Assembly: GCF_003721435.2 (NCBI RefSeq)
Contig: NZ_CP054585.1
Span: 310,001-374,000, forward strand
Source: Halorubrum sp. CBA1229
GTDB taxonomy: Archaea > Halobacteriota > Halobacteria > Halobacteriales > Haloferacaceae
Length of the DNA stretch: 64,000 nt
Direction: 5' to 3'
Shown: positions 31,045 through 39,747 of the stretch, in pieces
How positions within the stretch are numbered: position 1 is the stretch's first letter
Layout of the letters: each line of letters begins with the position of its first letter
The notes under the pieces: generated by a model
Database searches by the model: none
Seen by the model: the letters and a program-made list of their open reading frames with translations, nothing else
Told to the model about the DNA's origin: nothing
Position numbers and translations under genes: made by a program

Positions 31045-31812
31045 TTAAATCTGCTCGGTCGGCGTCGAACACCGCATACAGAGCACGTCGGTGCCGGCCC
31101 AGTTGACGTCGGTCGACCCGCAGTTCGGGCACCGATGCGTCTCGTTGCCGTACTCCGTCGTCCCGCGCGGCGCCGCGAGGTGGCCGTCCGCGACCGCCTT
31201 CTCAACGAGCCCCGCGAAGCGCTGCCGCTTAAACCGGGCGCGGTGCGCGAGGAAGTCGCCCGCCCTGGCGGGGTCCGACCCGTGGAGGTCCTCCCACTGG
31301 ATCGCGATCTCGCCGTTCGCCTGCCCGCGAGCGACCTGTTTGATCGTCGCGGCCGCGGCGCCGAACAGGGGCGTCGTCGCGAGCGCCTGCGGCGAGTCGA
31401 TCGCGTCGGCGGCGGCCGCGTACCGCGCCGCGGCGTCGTCGTACGCCGCCTCGGCGCCGTCGAGTCCGCCGGCGACCCGGAAGTCGGCGACGAACTCCGC
31501 GAGGCAGGCGCCCTGTCCGGGCGCGTCGAGGACGCGCTGGAAGTCGCGCGTCGCAGCGATCCCCTCGACCGCGCGCTGGGTGGCGCGGCCGTCGACGCCG
31601 GCGACGCGGTACGCGACGGTCGCCGCGAGCAGCTGTTGGAGCCCCTGCCCGATCCATCCCTTCTCGTCGGGCGCGAACGGATCGAGGCCCTCGCGCGGGT
31701 CGGCGAGCACCCGGCGCCCGCCACGGGTGTAGCGGTTCCCGGCCGTCTCGTACTCGCGGGCCGCGAGCGCGTCGACCGCGGCGTCGTGGTGGCCCCCGTC
31801 TTGCGTGTTCAT
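31045..31812 (-). CDS. Helical protein with C-terminal zinc ribbon
   Basis: A 255-residue protein. Residues 1-200 are helical and alanine-rich with no recognised enzyme motif (TPR- or ferritin-like). The C-terminus carries a four-cysteine zinc ribbon CPNCGSTDVNWAGTDVLCMRC. Its stop lies just upstream of the htpX start on the same strand, suggesting an operon. Comparable haloarchaeal proteins are unannotated. Confidence 0.7.
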   Translation of the reverse strand: MNTQDGGHHDAAVDALAAREYETAGNRYTRGGRRVLADPREGLDPFAPDEKGWIGQGLQQLLAATVAYRVAGVDGRATQRAVEGIAATRDFQRVLDAPGQGACLAEFVADFRVAGGLDGAEAAYDDAAARYAAAADAIDSPQALATTPLFGAAAATIKQVARGQANGEIAIQWEDLHGSDPARAGDFLAHRARFKRQRFAGLVEKAVADGHLAAPRGTTEYGNETHRCPNCGSTDVNWAGTDVLCMRCSTPTEQI

Positions 31813-31881
31813 ACCGATTGAAAGGGAGCGAACGGATTATCGGTGACGGTCACCGAGGCGCCGCGCGCGGCGCGGTCGGCC

Positions 31882-32727
31882 TCACAGCGACGGGGCGTCC
31901 CGGCCGATCGACTCGTAGAACGCGACCGAGTAGGTCGCGTAGAACGCGGCGAACGCGCTCGTCAGTAAGAGGTAGCCGACGCCGGCGACGACGAGGACCG
32001 GCAGGGTCGGCTCGATCGACGCGAGATCTGCAAATGGCGTTCCGGACATCCCCGTGGGCTGGGGATTGAGGAGCAGGGAGGCGGCCGCGGCCAGCGTCCC
32101 GAGGACGACGCTCCCGACGAGGAGGATCAGCGAGTACCCGACGACGCTCAGGAGGTTCGACCGGACGAGCCCGACGCTGCGCCGGAACCCGTCGACGAGG
32201 TCGGTATCATCAAGGACGATCGCGTGGGCGTAAAACTGGACGGCGAAGGTGACGAGGAGGTACGCGAGCAGGAATCCGCCCCCCACGATCGCGAGGAGCG
32301 CGAGCAGCGTCGGGTCGATTCCGACCCCCGGTGCCTCCGCGGGCATCGACGCCGCGCCGCCGACGATGACGATCAGACCGCCCATGAACGCGACGAAGCC
32401 GAAGACGAGGTTGATCGCGAGCAGGACGAAGTAGCCGAGCAGCAGCGACACGTAGTTCGCCTTCCCCTCCGCGACCAGCGTCCCGAGGCCGGTCCGGCCC
32501 GCGATCGCCTCGCTCGCCATCCCGAGCAGCCCGCCCTGGAAGAACGGCAGCGCGAGAACGAACACGCCGAACGTGGCGAGCGAGACGACCGCCGTCAGGA
32601 TCGGCTGTGTCGGCGGCACGAAGAAGTTCGGGACCTGTGCGAGCCCGTACAGCGCCGTGACGAGCAGGAGGATCGGGTTGCGAACGATGCCACCGACTGC
32701 CGGACGGAGAGCGTGGAGGGCCGCCAT
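31882..32727 (-). CDS. Multi-pass membrane protein (DUF7847-like)
   Basis: A 281-residue protein with six or so hydrophobic segments (for example GGIVRNPILLLVTALYGLA, LGYFVLLAINLVFGFV, SVVGYSLILLVGSVVLG) and an amphipathic ending. The start was set at ATG 32727, not the GTG at 32745, because the TATA box at 32748-32759 is centred 26 bases upstream, giving a leaderless message. It resembles haloarchaeal proteins related to bacterial glycerophosphoryl-diester-type membrane domains. The function is unknown. Confidence 0.7.
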   Translation of the reverse strand: MAALHALRPAVGGIVRNPILLLVTALYGLAQVPNFFVPPTQPILTAVVSLATFGVFVLALPFFQGGLLGMASEAIAGRTGLGTLVAEGKANYVSLLLGYFVLLAINLVFGFVAFMGGLIVIVGGAASMPAEAPGVGIDPTLLALLAIVGGGFLLAYLLVTFAVQFYAHAIVLDDTDLVDGFRRSVGLVRSNLLSVVGYSLILLVGSVVLGTLAAAASLLLNPQPTGMSGTPFADLASIEPTLPVLVVAGVGYLLLTSAFAAFYATYSVAFYESIGRDAPSL

Positions 32728-32747
32728 AGGCGCATATTCCGCCACCG

Positions 32748-32759
32748 ATATATAAATTA
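32748..32759 (-). promoter_or_regulatory. TATA box for the DUF7847-like gene
   Basis: ATATATAAATTA on the + strand reads as TAATTTATATAT on the coding strand. It is centred 26 bases upstream of the chosen ATG at 32727, typical for leaderless haloarchaeal promoters. Confidence 0.55.
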
Positions 32760-32817
32760 GACTGTATGTCGCCCGGGAGTCGTCAATTGTCGCGGAGGGC
32801 GGGAGGCGTCGCCGGCG

Positions 32818-34116
32818 CTACCAGGTGAGCCCCTCGTACGTCAGGCCGTCGCGCCGCTCGACGATCCGGCGGCCGTCGATCACGACGGGCTCGGCCATGG
32901 CGTCGAAGGCGTCGTCGAGCGCCGCGAACTCGTCCCAGTCGGTGACGACGAGCGCGGCGGTCGCGCCCGCCAGCGCGGCGGCGGCGGAGTCGGCGTAGTC
33001 GACGTCGGGGAAGCGCTCGCGCATGTTGTCCGTCGCGACCGGGTCGTAGCCCACGACGTCGGCGCCGCGCGCCTGCAGTCCCTCGATGGCCGGGATCGCC
33101 CGCGAGTTCCGGACGTCGTCGGTGCCGGGTTTAAAAGCGAGTCCGAGCACGGCGACGCGCTCGCCCGCGACGTCGACGTGCGAATCGAGGAGTTCGAGCA
33201 TGCGCTCCGGCTGGCCGTCGTTCACCGCGACCGCGGCGTCGAGCAGGGCGGGTTCGTAGCCGGCCTCGCGGGCCGCCGCCCTAATTGCATCCACATCTTT
33301 GGGAAAACAACTCCCGCCCCACCCCACCCCCGAGCGCAGGAATTTCGCCCCGATCCGGTCGTCGAGCCCGACCGCGTCCATCACCTCGTAGGCGTCGATG
33401 TCGAACCGCTTGCAGATGTTCCCGAGGTCGTTCGCCAGCGAGATCTTCGACGCGAGGAAGGCGTTGTTCGCGTACTTGATCATCACCGCGGTCTCGGGGC
33501 CGGTCCGGATGACCGGGACGGCGCCGTCGGTCGCGGCGACCAGCGGCTCGTAGAGCGTCTCCAACCGCTCGGTGGCCCAGTCGGAGTCGGTGCCGAAGAC
33601 GAGCTTGTCCGGGTGTTGGAAGTCGTCGACGGCGGTGCCCTCGCGGAGGAACTCGGGATTGGTCGCGAGCTCGACGCGGTCGGCGGCGTCGCCGGCGCCG
33701 GCGCGGAGCGCCTCGCGGACCTCGCGGACGCCCGGCGGCGTGATCGTGCTCTTGACGACGACGAGGTGGCGGTCGTCGCCTCCCGCCCCCGCCAGCGCCT
33801 CGCCCGTCATCTCAGCGGCCGCCGTGAGTGGACCGAGGTCGATGCTGCCGTCCTCGCGGGAGGGGGTGCCGATCGCGAGGAACGTCACGTCGGCGTCGGG
33901 GACGCCGTCGTACTCGGTCGTCGCGCGGAGCCGGTCGCCCGCGTGTTCGGCCAGCAGGTCGTCGAGGCCCGGCTCGTGGATCGCCGCGCGGCCGTCGTTG
34001 AGCGCGGCGACGACGTCCGGGTCGATGTCGATCGCGGTGACGTCGTGGCCCGCGTCCGCGAGGCAGGCCGCGAGGGTCGTTCCGACGTATCCGCTGCCGA
34101 CGACGGTGACTCGCAT
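32818..34116 (-). CDS. aglM: UDP-glucose 6-dehydrogenase family (AglM-like)
   Basis: A 432-residue nucleotide-sugar dehydrogenase starting [23 protein letters not shown] (NAD-binding Rossmann). The central domain has [16 protein letters not shown] with the catalytic Cys near residue 262. The C-terminal domain follows with [17 protein letters not shown]. Two successive oxidations turn UDP-glucose into UDP-glucuronate, used in haloarchaeal S-layer N-glycosylation. AglM of Haloferax is the closest match I know. A UDP-ManNAc dehydrogenase cannot be excluded from the sequence alone. Confidence 0.88.
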   Translation of the reverse strand: MRVTVVGSGYVGTTLAACLADAGHDVTAIDIDPDVVAALNDGRAAIHEPGLDDLLAEHAGDRLRATTEYDGVPDADVTFLAIGTPSREDGSIDLGPLTAAAEMTGEALAGAGGDDRHLVVVKSTITPPGVREVREALRAGAGDAADRVELATNPEFLREGTAVDDFQHPDKLVFGTDSDWATERLETLYEPLVAATDGAVPVIRTGPETAVMIKYANNAFLASKISLANDLGNICKRFDIDAYEVMDAVGLDDRIGAKFLRSGVGWGGSCFPKDVDAIRAAAREAGYEPALLDAAVAVNDGQPERMLELLDSHVDVAGERVAVLGLAFKPGTDDVRNSRAIPAIEGLQARGADVVGYDPVATDNMRERFPDVDYADSAAAALAGATAALVVTDWDEFAALDDAFDAMAEPVVIDGRRIVERRDGLTYEGLTW

Positions 34117-34244
34117 ATCGGACCGAGCGACCGCCGTCACAAAGAGCGTTGCGCGTTTCCCCCGTCGGTGCGTTCGCCGCGGGAGCAGTGAACGGACGCG
34201 CCGGTCCCGCACGACTCTTCCCGACGCGACTCCGAGAGGCCGGT

Positions 34245-34775
34245 ATGTCAGAGGTCGACCGAGCCGCGAACGCCGCGAATGACACGAACGCACGCGGGCC
34301 GGTCGCGCGAATCGGGTGGGCGCTCGCCTTCGTCCTCCTCGCGGTTCCGATGGCGGTCATTCCGGCCGGCGGTGAGCTCACGGTCGTGAGCCTCTGGGGA
34401 TTCCTCAACACGGCGCCGTCCGGCTCGAGCCTCGGCGGGTATCCGGTCTGGGCGTACTTCCTCGACCAGTCGCGGCCGTTCGCGGCGCTTCCCGCGTCGA
34501 TCCGCGCGTGGCCGCTCGCGATCGGGTTCCATCTCCTCGCGGCGGCGAGCGCGGCGGCCGGCGTCGCGTTCGGTCGCGAGGACCGCCGCGTCACGGGCGG
34601 ACTGCTCGTGTTAGCGGCGGCCGCGAGCCTGTGGGTCGCCGTCGGGCTCGCGACCCGGTTCGGGGTCGGAGCCACGTCCGGCCCCTTCACCGTGCTCCCG
34701 GTCGGCGCGATCGCGACGATCGCGGTCGCCGTCGCCGCGTACGGGAGCGACCTTCGGAACGTCGTCGTGCAGTAA
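34245..34775 (+). CDS. Four-helix membrane protein, unknown
   Basis: A 176-residue protein from ATG 34245 ([13 protein letters not shown]). It has a short polar head and then four hydrophobic segments ([70 protein letters not shown]). It belongs to a type of haloarchaeal TIGR/DUF membrane proteins without known role. It is divergent from the dehydrogenase gene. Confidence 0.7.
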   Translation: MSEVDRAANAANDTNARGPVARIGWALAFVLLAVPMAVIPAGGELTVVSLWGFLNTAPSGSSLGGYPVWAYFLDQSRPFAALPASIRAWPLAIGFHLLAAASAAAGVAFGREDRRVTGGLLVLAAAASLWVAVGLATRFGVGATSGPFTVLPVGAIATIAVAVAAYGSDLRNVVVQ

Positions 34776-34870
34776 CCCAGCCTCGCCGCTCCGAGCCGGC
34801 GACCGCAACGCCGCGAGATTCCACCCGTGCATCGCCCGTCTTTATCAACGCAGCCCCGGAAGCACGCGCC

Positions 34871-35794
34871 ATGACCACGCTGCCGACCGTCGTGGCCGTC
34901 ACCGGGATCGCGGGGCTCGCGACGGGACTCGGCGCGCTGCCGGTGTTCGTCCGGGCGCGGGTGACCCACCGCGCCTACGACGCCGCGCTCGGGCTCGCCG
35001 CCGGGCTGATGGTCGCCGCCAGCGTCTTCGGGCTGATCCTCCCCGGGATGGAGGCGGGGACGCTCGCGGCGGTGACGACGGGCGTGCTCGTCGGGGGCGC
35101 CGCGCTGCTCGGCGGGAACTACGCGATCCCGCACCTCCACGCGCAGTACCGCGAGTGGCTCCCCGAGGGCGGCGCGACCAGCGACGACGTGGCGGCGATG
35201 CCGACGGGCGACGAGCGGCGCGGGATGACCGCCGACGACCCGCCGGGGGCGGCCACGGACGCGGCGGGCGGGGGCGAGTCCACGGCGACGGCCGGCGAAA
35301 CGACGGCGACGACGGTCGAAGCCGACGAGACCGCCCGCGAGGTGACCCTCCGCAAGGCGCTGTTGATCGGCGGGGCGATCACCCTCCACAACGCGCCGGA
35401 GGGGCTGGCGATCGGCGTCGCCTTCGCGTCGGGGTTCGAGGAGGTGGCGCTGCTGCTCGCGGTCGTCATCGGCCTCCAGAACGTTCCCGACGGATTCGCG
35501 TTCGCGGTGCCGATGGCGGACACCGGGATGTCGAACCTCCGGGTGCTGTGGTACACAACCCTCTCGGGGCTGATCCCGCAGGTCGTCGCGGCCGTCTTCG
35601 GCTTCTCGCTTGTCGGGCTCGCCGCCGGGCTGTTCCCCGTCTCCGCCGGGTTCGCCGCGGGCGCGATGCTCGCGGTCGTCTTCCGGGAGCTGATCCCCTC
35701 CTCGCACGGCCACGGCCACGCCGACGCCGCGACCGGGGCGTTCCTCCTCGGATTCGTCCTGCTTGTCGTCGTCGACGCGGTCGTCGTGGTGTGA
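34871..35794 (+). CDS. ZIP family metal transporter
   Basis: A 307-residue protein with eight hydrophobic segments. TM4 carries HNAPEGLAIGVAF and TM5 carries QNVPDGFAFAVP, the two ZIP metal-site motifs (H-N-x-P-E-G and Q-N-x-P-E/D-G). A cytoplasmic loop rich in Asp/Thr/Ala lies between TM3 and TM4. It probably imports Zn(II) or another divalent cation. The His-rich segment SSHGHGHADAATG near the C-terminus may also bind metal. Confidence 0.87.
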   Translation: MTTLPTVVAVTGIAGLATGLGALPVFVRARVTHRAYDAALGLAAGLMVAASVFGLILPGMEAGTLAAVTTGVLVGGAALLGGNYAIPHLHAQYREWLPEGGATSDDVAAMPTGDERRGMTADDPPGAATDAAGGGESTATAGETTATTVEADETAREVTLRKALLIGGAITLHNAPEGLAIGVAFASGFEEVALLLAVVIGLQNVPDGFAFAVPMADTGMSNLRVLWYTTLSGLIPQVVAAVFGFSLVGLAAGLFPVSAGFAAGAMLAVVFRELIPSSHGHGHADAATGAFLLGFVLLVVVDAVVVV

Positions 35795-35843
35795 GCCGCA
35801 CTCGGCGATAGACATTACCGGGTCGCCCGCGTCAGGCCGGCGT

Positions 35844-36389
35844 ATGCTGGGCGGGATGGCCGGCGGACTCAGCGTCGAGGTGACCAGCGCGCTCATCGGC
35901 GGCGGCGCGGGCGTGCTCGCGTACGGAGTCCTGAACTGGAACGAGCGGCGGATCCGCCGCGATCGGTTCCGCCGGTCGCTGATCTTCGAGATCCGACACG
36001 TCGGGGCAGCGATCGAGCGACTGGAGCGGGCGCTCCCCGATTCCGAAGCGGCCGACCCCGAAACGGCGGCCGACCCCGAAACGGCGGCCGACCTCGACGT
36101 CGATCTCGACGACCTCCGCTCGCGGCTGTCGACGGACCTGCTCGACGCCGAGTTCCGGTCGATCGGGAAGCTGACGACCGTCGAGATACGCCACGTCTAC
36201 CGGTTCCACGAGGCCGCCCGCGTGATCGCCCGGCGGGCCGAAACGGGCGCGCTCGATCCGGGCGATTCGACGCTCCGGGAGCAGATCGCCGTCGCGCTCG
36301 AGACGCGCGACGACGCGCTCGACAGCATCAGACGCAGCCGGCTCTCCCGGCTGACGGAGTGGTACAAAGACGTCGAGGCGAGGCGCTGA
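35844..36389 (+). CDS. Membrane-tethered helical protein, unknown
   Basis: A 181-residue protein with one N-terminal hydrophobic helix (VEVTSALIGGGAGVLAYGVL) followed by a charged helical, probably coiled-coil, body. A 21-bp duplication encodes EAADPETAADPETAAD in the middle. The stop overlaps the next gene's ATG by one base (TGATG), so the two are coupled. Confidence 0.65.
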   Translation: MLGGMAGGLSVEVTSALIGGGAGVLAYGVLNWNERRIRRDRFRRSLIFEIRHVGAAIERLERALPDSEAADPETAADPETAADLDVDLDDLRSRLSTDLLDAEFRSIGKLTTVEIRHVYRFHEAARVIARRAETGALDPGDSTLREQIAVALETRDDALDSIRRSRLSRLTEWYKDVEARR

Positions 36390-36988
36390 TGACGAGCGCC
36401 ACGTCGCGGCCGCTGACGCGCGCGGTCACCGCCCTCGGCGCGACGCTCGGGCTCCTCCTCCAATACGCGCCGCCGTTTCGCTGGGCGATGGGGCCGCGGT
36501 CGCGGTGGTGGGAGCCGCTGCGCGCGCGGATCTCGCGGCTCGCCGGCGCCGTCTTCGACGACCGGGCGGGGCCGCGGCCCGTCACCGAGGCCGAGTACGC
36601 CGGCACGGTTCGCCGGTCGCTCGACGAGACCGAGGCGCTGCTGTGGGCCCGCGGGTTCCGGCGGAACCCCCTCTCGCGGCTCAAGACCCGAGACGGTGAC
36701 CCGGAGGTCGGCTCGTGGGTCTTCCGCGCGGTCCCGCTCGCGGAGCGACAGCTCCATCTCATCCTGTTTCCGGTCGAGTCGGCCGACGGGGGTCCCGGCG
36801 CCGGCGCGGTCGACGTCTACGCGCACGCGGAGCCGTCGAGCGTCAACCCGCTCGTGGCCGCGGCCCACTTCGACGCGACCGGACAGAACGTCGCCGAGGG
36901 CGTCGAGCAGGCGCGCGACCGTCTCCCGCTGGAGGTCGTCCGCGAGACGCCCGATCCCCCGGACGGGCCGTGGTCATCGCGAGAGTGA
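36389..36988 (+). CDS. Conserved haloarchaeal protein, unknown (199 aa)
   Basis: Starts in the TGATG overlap with the previous gene (MTSATSRPL). It has one hydrophobic stretch near residue 15-35, then a soluble alpha/beta region with FRAVPLAERQLHLILFPVES and DVYAHAEPSSVNPLVAAAHF. No catalytic motif is visible. The overlap suggests it works with the upstream coiled-coil protein. Confidence 0.6.
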   Translation: MTSATSRPLTRAVTALGATLGLLLQYAPPFRWAMGPRSRWWEPLRARISRLAGAVFDDRAGPRPVTEAEYAGTVRRSLDETEALLWARGFRRNPLSRLKTRDGDPEVGSWVFRAVPLAERQLHLILFPVESADGGPGAGAVDVYAHAEPSSVNPLVAAAHFDATGQNVAEGVEQARDRLPLEVVRETPDPPDGPWSSRE

Positions 36989-37124
36989 CGGGAGCCCACG
37001 CCGCGGCCGGAGTCCACGTCTCTGCCTCCGGACCCCATACCGCGGCGGACGAGCGCGCGGCGTCCGTCCCTCGCGCACACACGACCGCGAAACGCTTTCG
37101 ACGGCCCGACGCGTGACTCAAGCC

Positions 37125-37337
37125 ATGTCGACCACGACCGTGTCAACGCCCGACGCCGACGAGGCGTGCGCCTACTGCGGCTCGCGGATCTTCGAGCACG
37201 ACCCGATCTGCGTGCGCGACTGCGAGGCGGACTGCGGCTCGCCCGGGTACTTTTGTAACTACGCCTGCCTCGCGGCGCACGTCGACGAGGAGGACCTCAC
37301 CGCGGGGAACGCCTGCGAGTGGTCGCCGGGGGAGTAG
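37125..37337 (+). CDS. Small zinc-binding protein (70 aa)
   Basis: A 70-residue acidic protein with seven cysteines and a histidine in two clusters: CAYCGSRIFEHDPICVRDC and DCGSPGYFCNYACLAAHV. The C-x2-C and C-x3-C spacings suggest one or two zinc sites, like treble-clef or MYM/TRASH-type fingers. Many haloarchaea have small zinc-finger proteins of this size with regulatory roles. The target is unknown. Confidence 0.7.
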   Translation: MSTTTVSTPDADEACAYCGSRIFEHDPICVRDCEADCGSPGYFCNYACLAAHVDEEDLTAGNACEWSPGE

Positions 37338-37342
37338 CCCGG

Positions 37343-37672
37343 TCACCGAACGCCCAAGTAGCCTGCGGTCGCCCTCGCGATCGCCTCGGTCGTTTCGTCG
37401 GTCAGTTGTCCCTCCTCACCGCGGATATCCGCGTGTCGAATCGTCACGACGGTCCACGGGTTGACGTACGTCTCGCGTGGGAGTCCACCGGCGACAAAAT
37501 CGCTCTCCGTGAGCGGGATTGCGGCTGACCGACGCGTCGTCGTCGCGGCAACGTAGACGGCCTCCTCGTCCGCGAACGGATGCGTGTCGTCGCTGAGCCG
37601 GACGTACGGCCGGAACTCGTTGTCCGCGAACAGATCCGGTCCCTTGACTACCGCGCCGCGTTCGTCGGTCAC
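37343..37672 (-). CDS. PemK/MazF-like toxin candidate
   Basis: A 109-residue protein with GTG start at 37672, in a GTGA overlap with the stop of the HTH gene. The core VKGPDLFADNEFRPYVRLSDD, then AVYVAATTT and SFVAGGLP/YVNPWTVVTIRH-type strands, matches haloarchaeal MazF-like ribonuclease toxins. These have a PYVVLSD and YVNPWTV pattern. The order (HTH antitoxin then toxin) and overlap support a toxin-antitoxin pair. Confidence 0.72.
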   Translation of the reverse strand: MTDERGAVVKGPDLFADNEFRPYVRLSDDTHPFADEEAVYVAATTTRRSAAIPLTESDFVAGGLPRETYVNPWTVVTIRHADIRGEEGQLTDETTEAIARATAGYLGVR

Positions 37673-37992
37673 GCCTCGTCCTCGCCATAGTAGTCGTCCG
37701 TCGTCGACGCCGAGCTCGCCGCCTGTTGCGCGGCGAAGGATGCGAGCCGATCGTCCTCGGCGATCGCCCAGTACCGCCCGCGATGGCGGACGAGCCCGCG
37801 GTCCTCGAGCCGAGACAGGACTGCGCCGACGCTGCCGCGCTTGATCCCCGTTCGCTCGTGGAGTTCGGTCTGCGTGAACGCCTGATCGTCGTGGTCGGCG
37901 AGGAACGCGAGGATGCGATACGGTTGCGTTCCGGGAGCGACGTCGAGCGCCGCCTCCGGCTCGTCGTCGAACGCGTCGATACCGATCGGCAT
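37669..37992 (-). CDS. HTH regulator / antitoxin paired with MazF-like protein
   Basis: A 107-residue MarR-like winged helix: PYRILAFLADHDDQAFTQTELHERTGIKRGSVGAVLSRLEDRGLVRHRGRYW. The Asp/Glu-rich tail DDYYGEDEA may contact the toxin. The gene starts MPIGIDAFDDEPEA at 37992. Two direct copies of TGTAATA, 10 bp apart at 38004-38020, overlap its promoter and may be the operator for autorepression. Confidence 0.75.
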   Translation of the reverse strand: MPIGIDAFDDEPEAALDVAPGTQPYRILAFLADHDDQAFTQTELHERTGIKRGSVGAVLSRLEDRGLVRHRGRYWAIAEDDRLASFAAQQAASSASTTDDYYGEDEA

Positions 37993-38003
37993 GTGTCATA
38001 AGA

Positions 38004-38020
38004 TGTAATACTCTGTAATA
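38004..38020 (-). promoter_or_regulatory. Direct-repeat operator candidate (TGTAATA x2)
   Basis: TGTAATA at 38004-38010 and 38014-38020 are spaced by one helical turn and lie in the promoter area of the HTH/MazF pair. A HTH dimer bound to two half-sites on one face is a simple model. No footprint data are available here. Confidence 0.4.
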
Positions 38021-38104
38021 AATATGACGACGGATTCACGGCTACACGAGTATGAGGAACTCGACATCGTCAGAAAAGACGCTCCTCAAAGAATCGAGCG
38101 TCCG

Positions 38105-39292
38105 TTACTCGTTCCGCGGACTGCTCGGATGGTAGTCGGTATCGTACTCGCCCGGGTTATCGTCCACGCGGTCGGGGTTGATCCGGCCGGCGAGCAGCAT
38201 GAAGTCGAGGACGGTGCAGTACAGCATCGCCTCGACGACGGGGACCGCCCGCGGCGGGAGCACGGGGTCGTGGCGGCCGACGACCTGGATCTCCTTCTCC
38301 TCGCCCGTCTCCCAGTCGGCGGAGCGCTGCTTCTTGGGGATCGAGGTGGGCGCGTGCCACGTCGCCTCGCCGTAGATCGGCTCCCCGGTCGTGATCCCGC
38401 CCTGGAGCCCGCCGTGGTCGTTGCCGACGGGGACCGGGTCGCCCTCCTCGCTCTCGACGTGGTCGAACGACTCGCCGTCGTCGAACGTCCAGTCCTCGTT
38501 GCGGTCGCTGCCGGCGACGCCGACGGCGTCGTTGCCGAGCCCGAACTCGACGCCGGTCGTCGCCGGGATGGAGAACATCGCCTGCCCGAGCCGGGACGGG
38601 AAGCCGTCGAACCGCGGCGCGCCGAGCCCGCGCGGGACGCCGCGGCACTCGAAGTAGATGGAGCCGCCGATGGAGTCGCCCTCCTCCTGGTACTGTTCGA
38701 TCAGCTCCTGCATCTCGGCGGCCGCCTCGGGGTCGGCACAGCGCACGTCGTTCTCCTCGCTGTTCGCGAGGAGCTGCTCGAAGCTCACCTTGTCGGCCTC
38801 GACGTCGCCGATCCGGTTGACGTGCGCTTTGATCTCCACGTCGTACTCGGAGGCGTCGAGGATCTGCTCGGCGACCGCGCCGGCCGCGACCCAGTTCACC
38901 GTCTCGCGCGCGGAGGAGCGCCCGCCGCCGCCCCAGTTGCGCGTGCCGAACTTCGCGGAGTAGGTGTAGTCGCCGTGCGAGGGGCGCGGCGCCGTGACGT
39001 ACGGCTCGTACTTCCCCGAGCGCGCGTCCTTGTTCTGGATCACCATGCCGATCGGCGTCCCGGTGGTGTAGCCGTCCTGGACGCCGGAGTTGACGACGAC
39101 CTCGTCGGGTTCGCCCCGGGAGGTGGTGATCATCGACTGGCCCGGCTTGCGCCGGTCGAGCTGCGCCTGGATCGCCTCCTCGTCGAGCTCGACCCCCGCG
39201 GGCACGCCCGAGACCGTCACGCCCATCGCGTCGCCGTGGCTCTCGCCGTACGTCGTCACCTGGAAGAGCCGACCGAACCGGTTCCCGTTCAT
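38105..39292 (-). CDS. aroC: Chorismate synthase
   Basis: A 395-residue protein from ATG 39292 (MNGNRFGRLFQVTTYGESHG). GESHG, GDYTYSAKFGTRNWGGGGRSSARET and SQDGG-like regions (NDHGGLQGGITTGEPI) are the three classical AroC signatures that hold FMN and EPSP. It eliminates phosphate from EPSP to give chorismate, the last common step to aromatic amino acids. A TATA-like CATATAG sits about 25 bases upstream of the start. Confidence 0.96.
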   Translation of the reverse strand: MNGNRFGRLFQVTTYGESHGDAMGVTVSGVPAGVELDEEAIQAQLDRRKPGQSMITTSRGEPDEVVVNSGVQDGYTTGTPIGMVIQNKDARSGKYEPYVTAPRPSHGDYTYSAKFGTRNWGGGGRSSARETVNWVAAGAVAEQILDASEYDVEIKAHVNRIGDVEADKVSFEQLLANSEENDVRCADPEAAAEMQELIEQYQEEGDSIGGSIYFECRGVPRGLGAPRFDGFPSRLGQAMFSIPATTGVEFGLGNDAVGVAGSDRNEDWTFDDGESFDHVESEEGDPVPVGNDHGGLQGGITTGEPIYGEATWHAPTSIPKKQRSADWETGEEKEIQVVGRHDPVLPPRAVPVVEAMLYCTVLDFMLLAGRINPDRVDDNPGEYDTDYHPSSPRNE

Positions 39293-39414
39293 ACCCGACC
39301 GTACGGCCGAGGGCATATAGGGGTTGCAATCCGCGCAACCGACCGGGCGGACGGGCGGCCGCGGCCCCACGGTCGAACTCGCGTCGATCCCGCCCCCTCG
39401 CCGCGACCGACGGG

Positions 39415-39423
39415 CGTTTATAA
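39415..39423 (+). promoter_or_regulatory. TATA box for the 73-aa membrane protein
   Basis: GTTTATAAG is centred about 26 bases upstream of the GTG at 39445, the spacing of a leaderless haloarchaeal promoter, and supports that start. Confidence 0.5.
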
Positions 39424-39444
39424 GTTGATCCCGTTGGTGGGGGC

Positions 39445-39666
39445 GTGCGCGAACGTCTCACCTCCGACCTGGGCGTGTACGCCCTCTCGGGCCTGTTCTC
39501 GCTGGTCGTCTTCGCCGTGGCGCTCGGGATCCTCTCGCGGACGCTGCCGGGGGGGCTCGGCTCTCGCCAGCTCGTCGGGCTCGTGGTCGGCTACCTGCTG
39601 TTCATCGGCGCGTACACCAGCGCGTGGTTCATCTACAGCGAGATCGACAGCCGCGAGGAGATCTGA
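39445..39666 (+). CDS. Small two-helix membrane protein (73 aa)
   Basis: GTG start 26 bases after a clear TATA box. It has two hydrophobic helices, YALSGLFSLVVFAVALGIL and LVGLVVGYLLFIGAYTSAWF, joined by a short RTLPGG loop, and a charged tail. The function is unknown. Confidence 0.65.
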   Translation: MRERLTSDLGVYALSGLFSLVVFAVALGILSRTLPGGLGSRQLVGLVVGYLLFIGAYTSAWFIYSEIDSREEI

Positions 39667-39747
39667 GCGCGCGGCGACCGAGCGACCGGTCGACCCCCGC
39701 GGTGCCGCCTGCCGAACGGTTTTCACGCCGCCCCGCGACGGGCCGGT

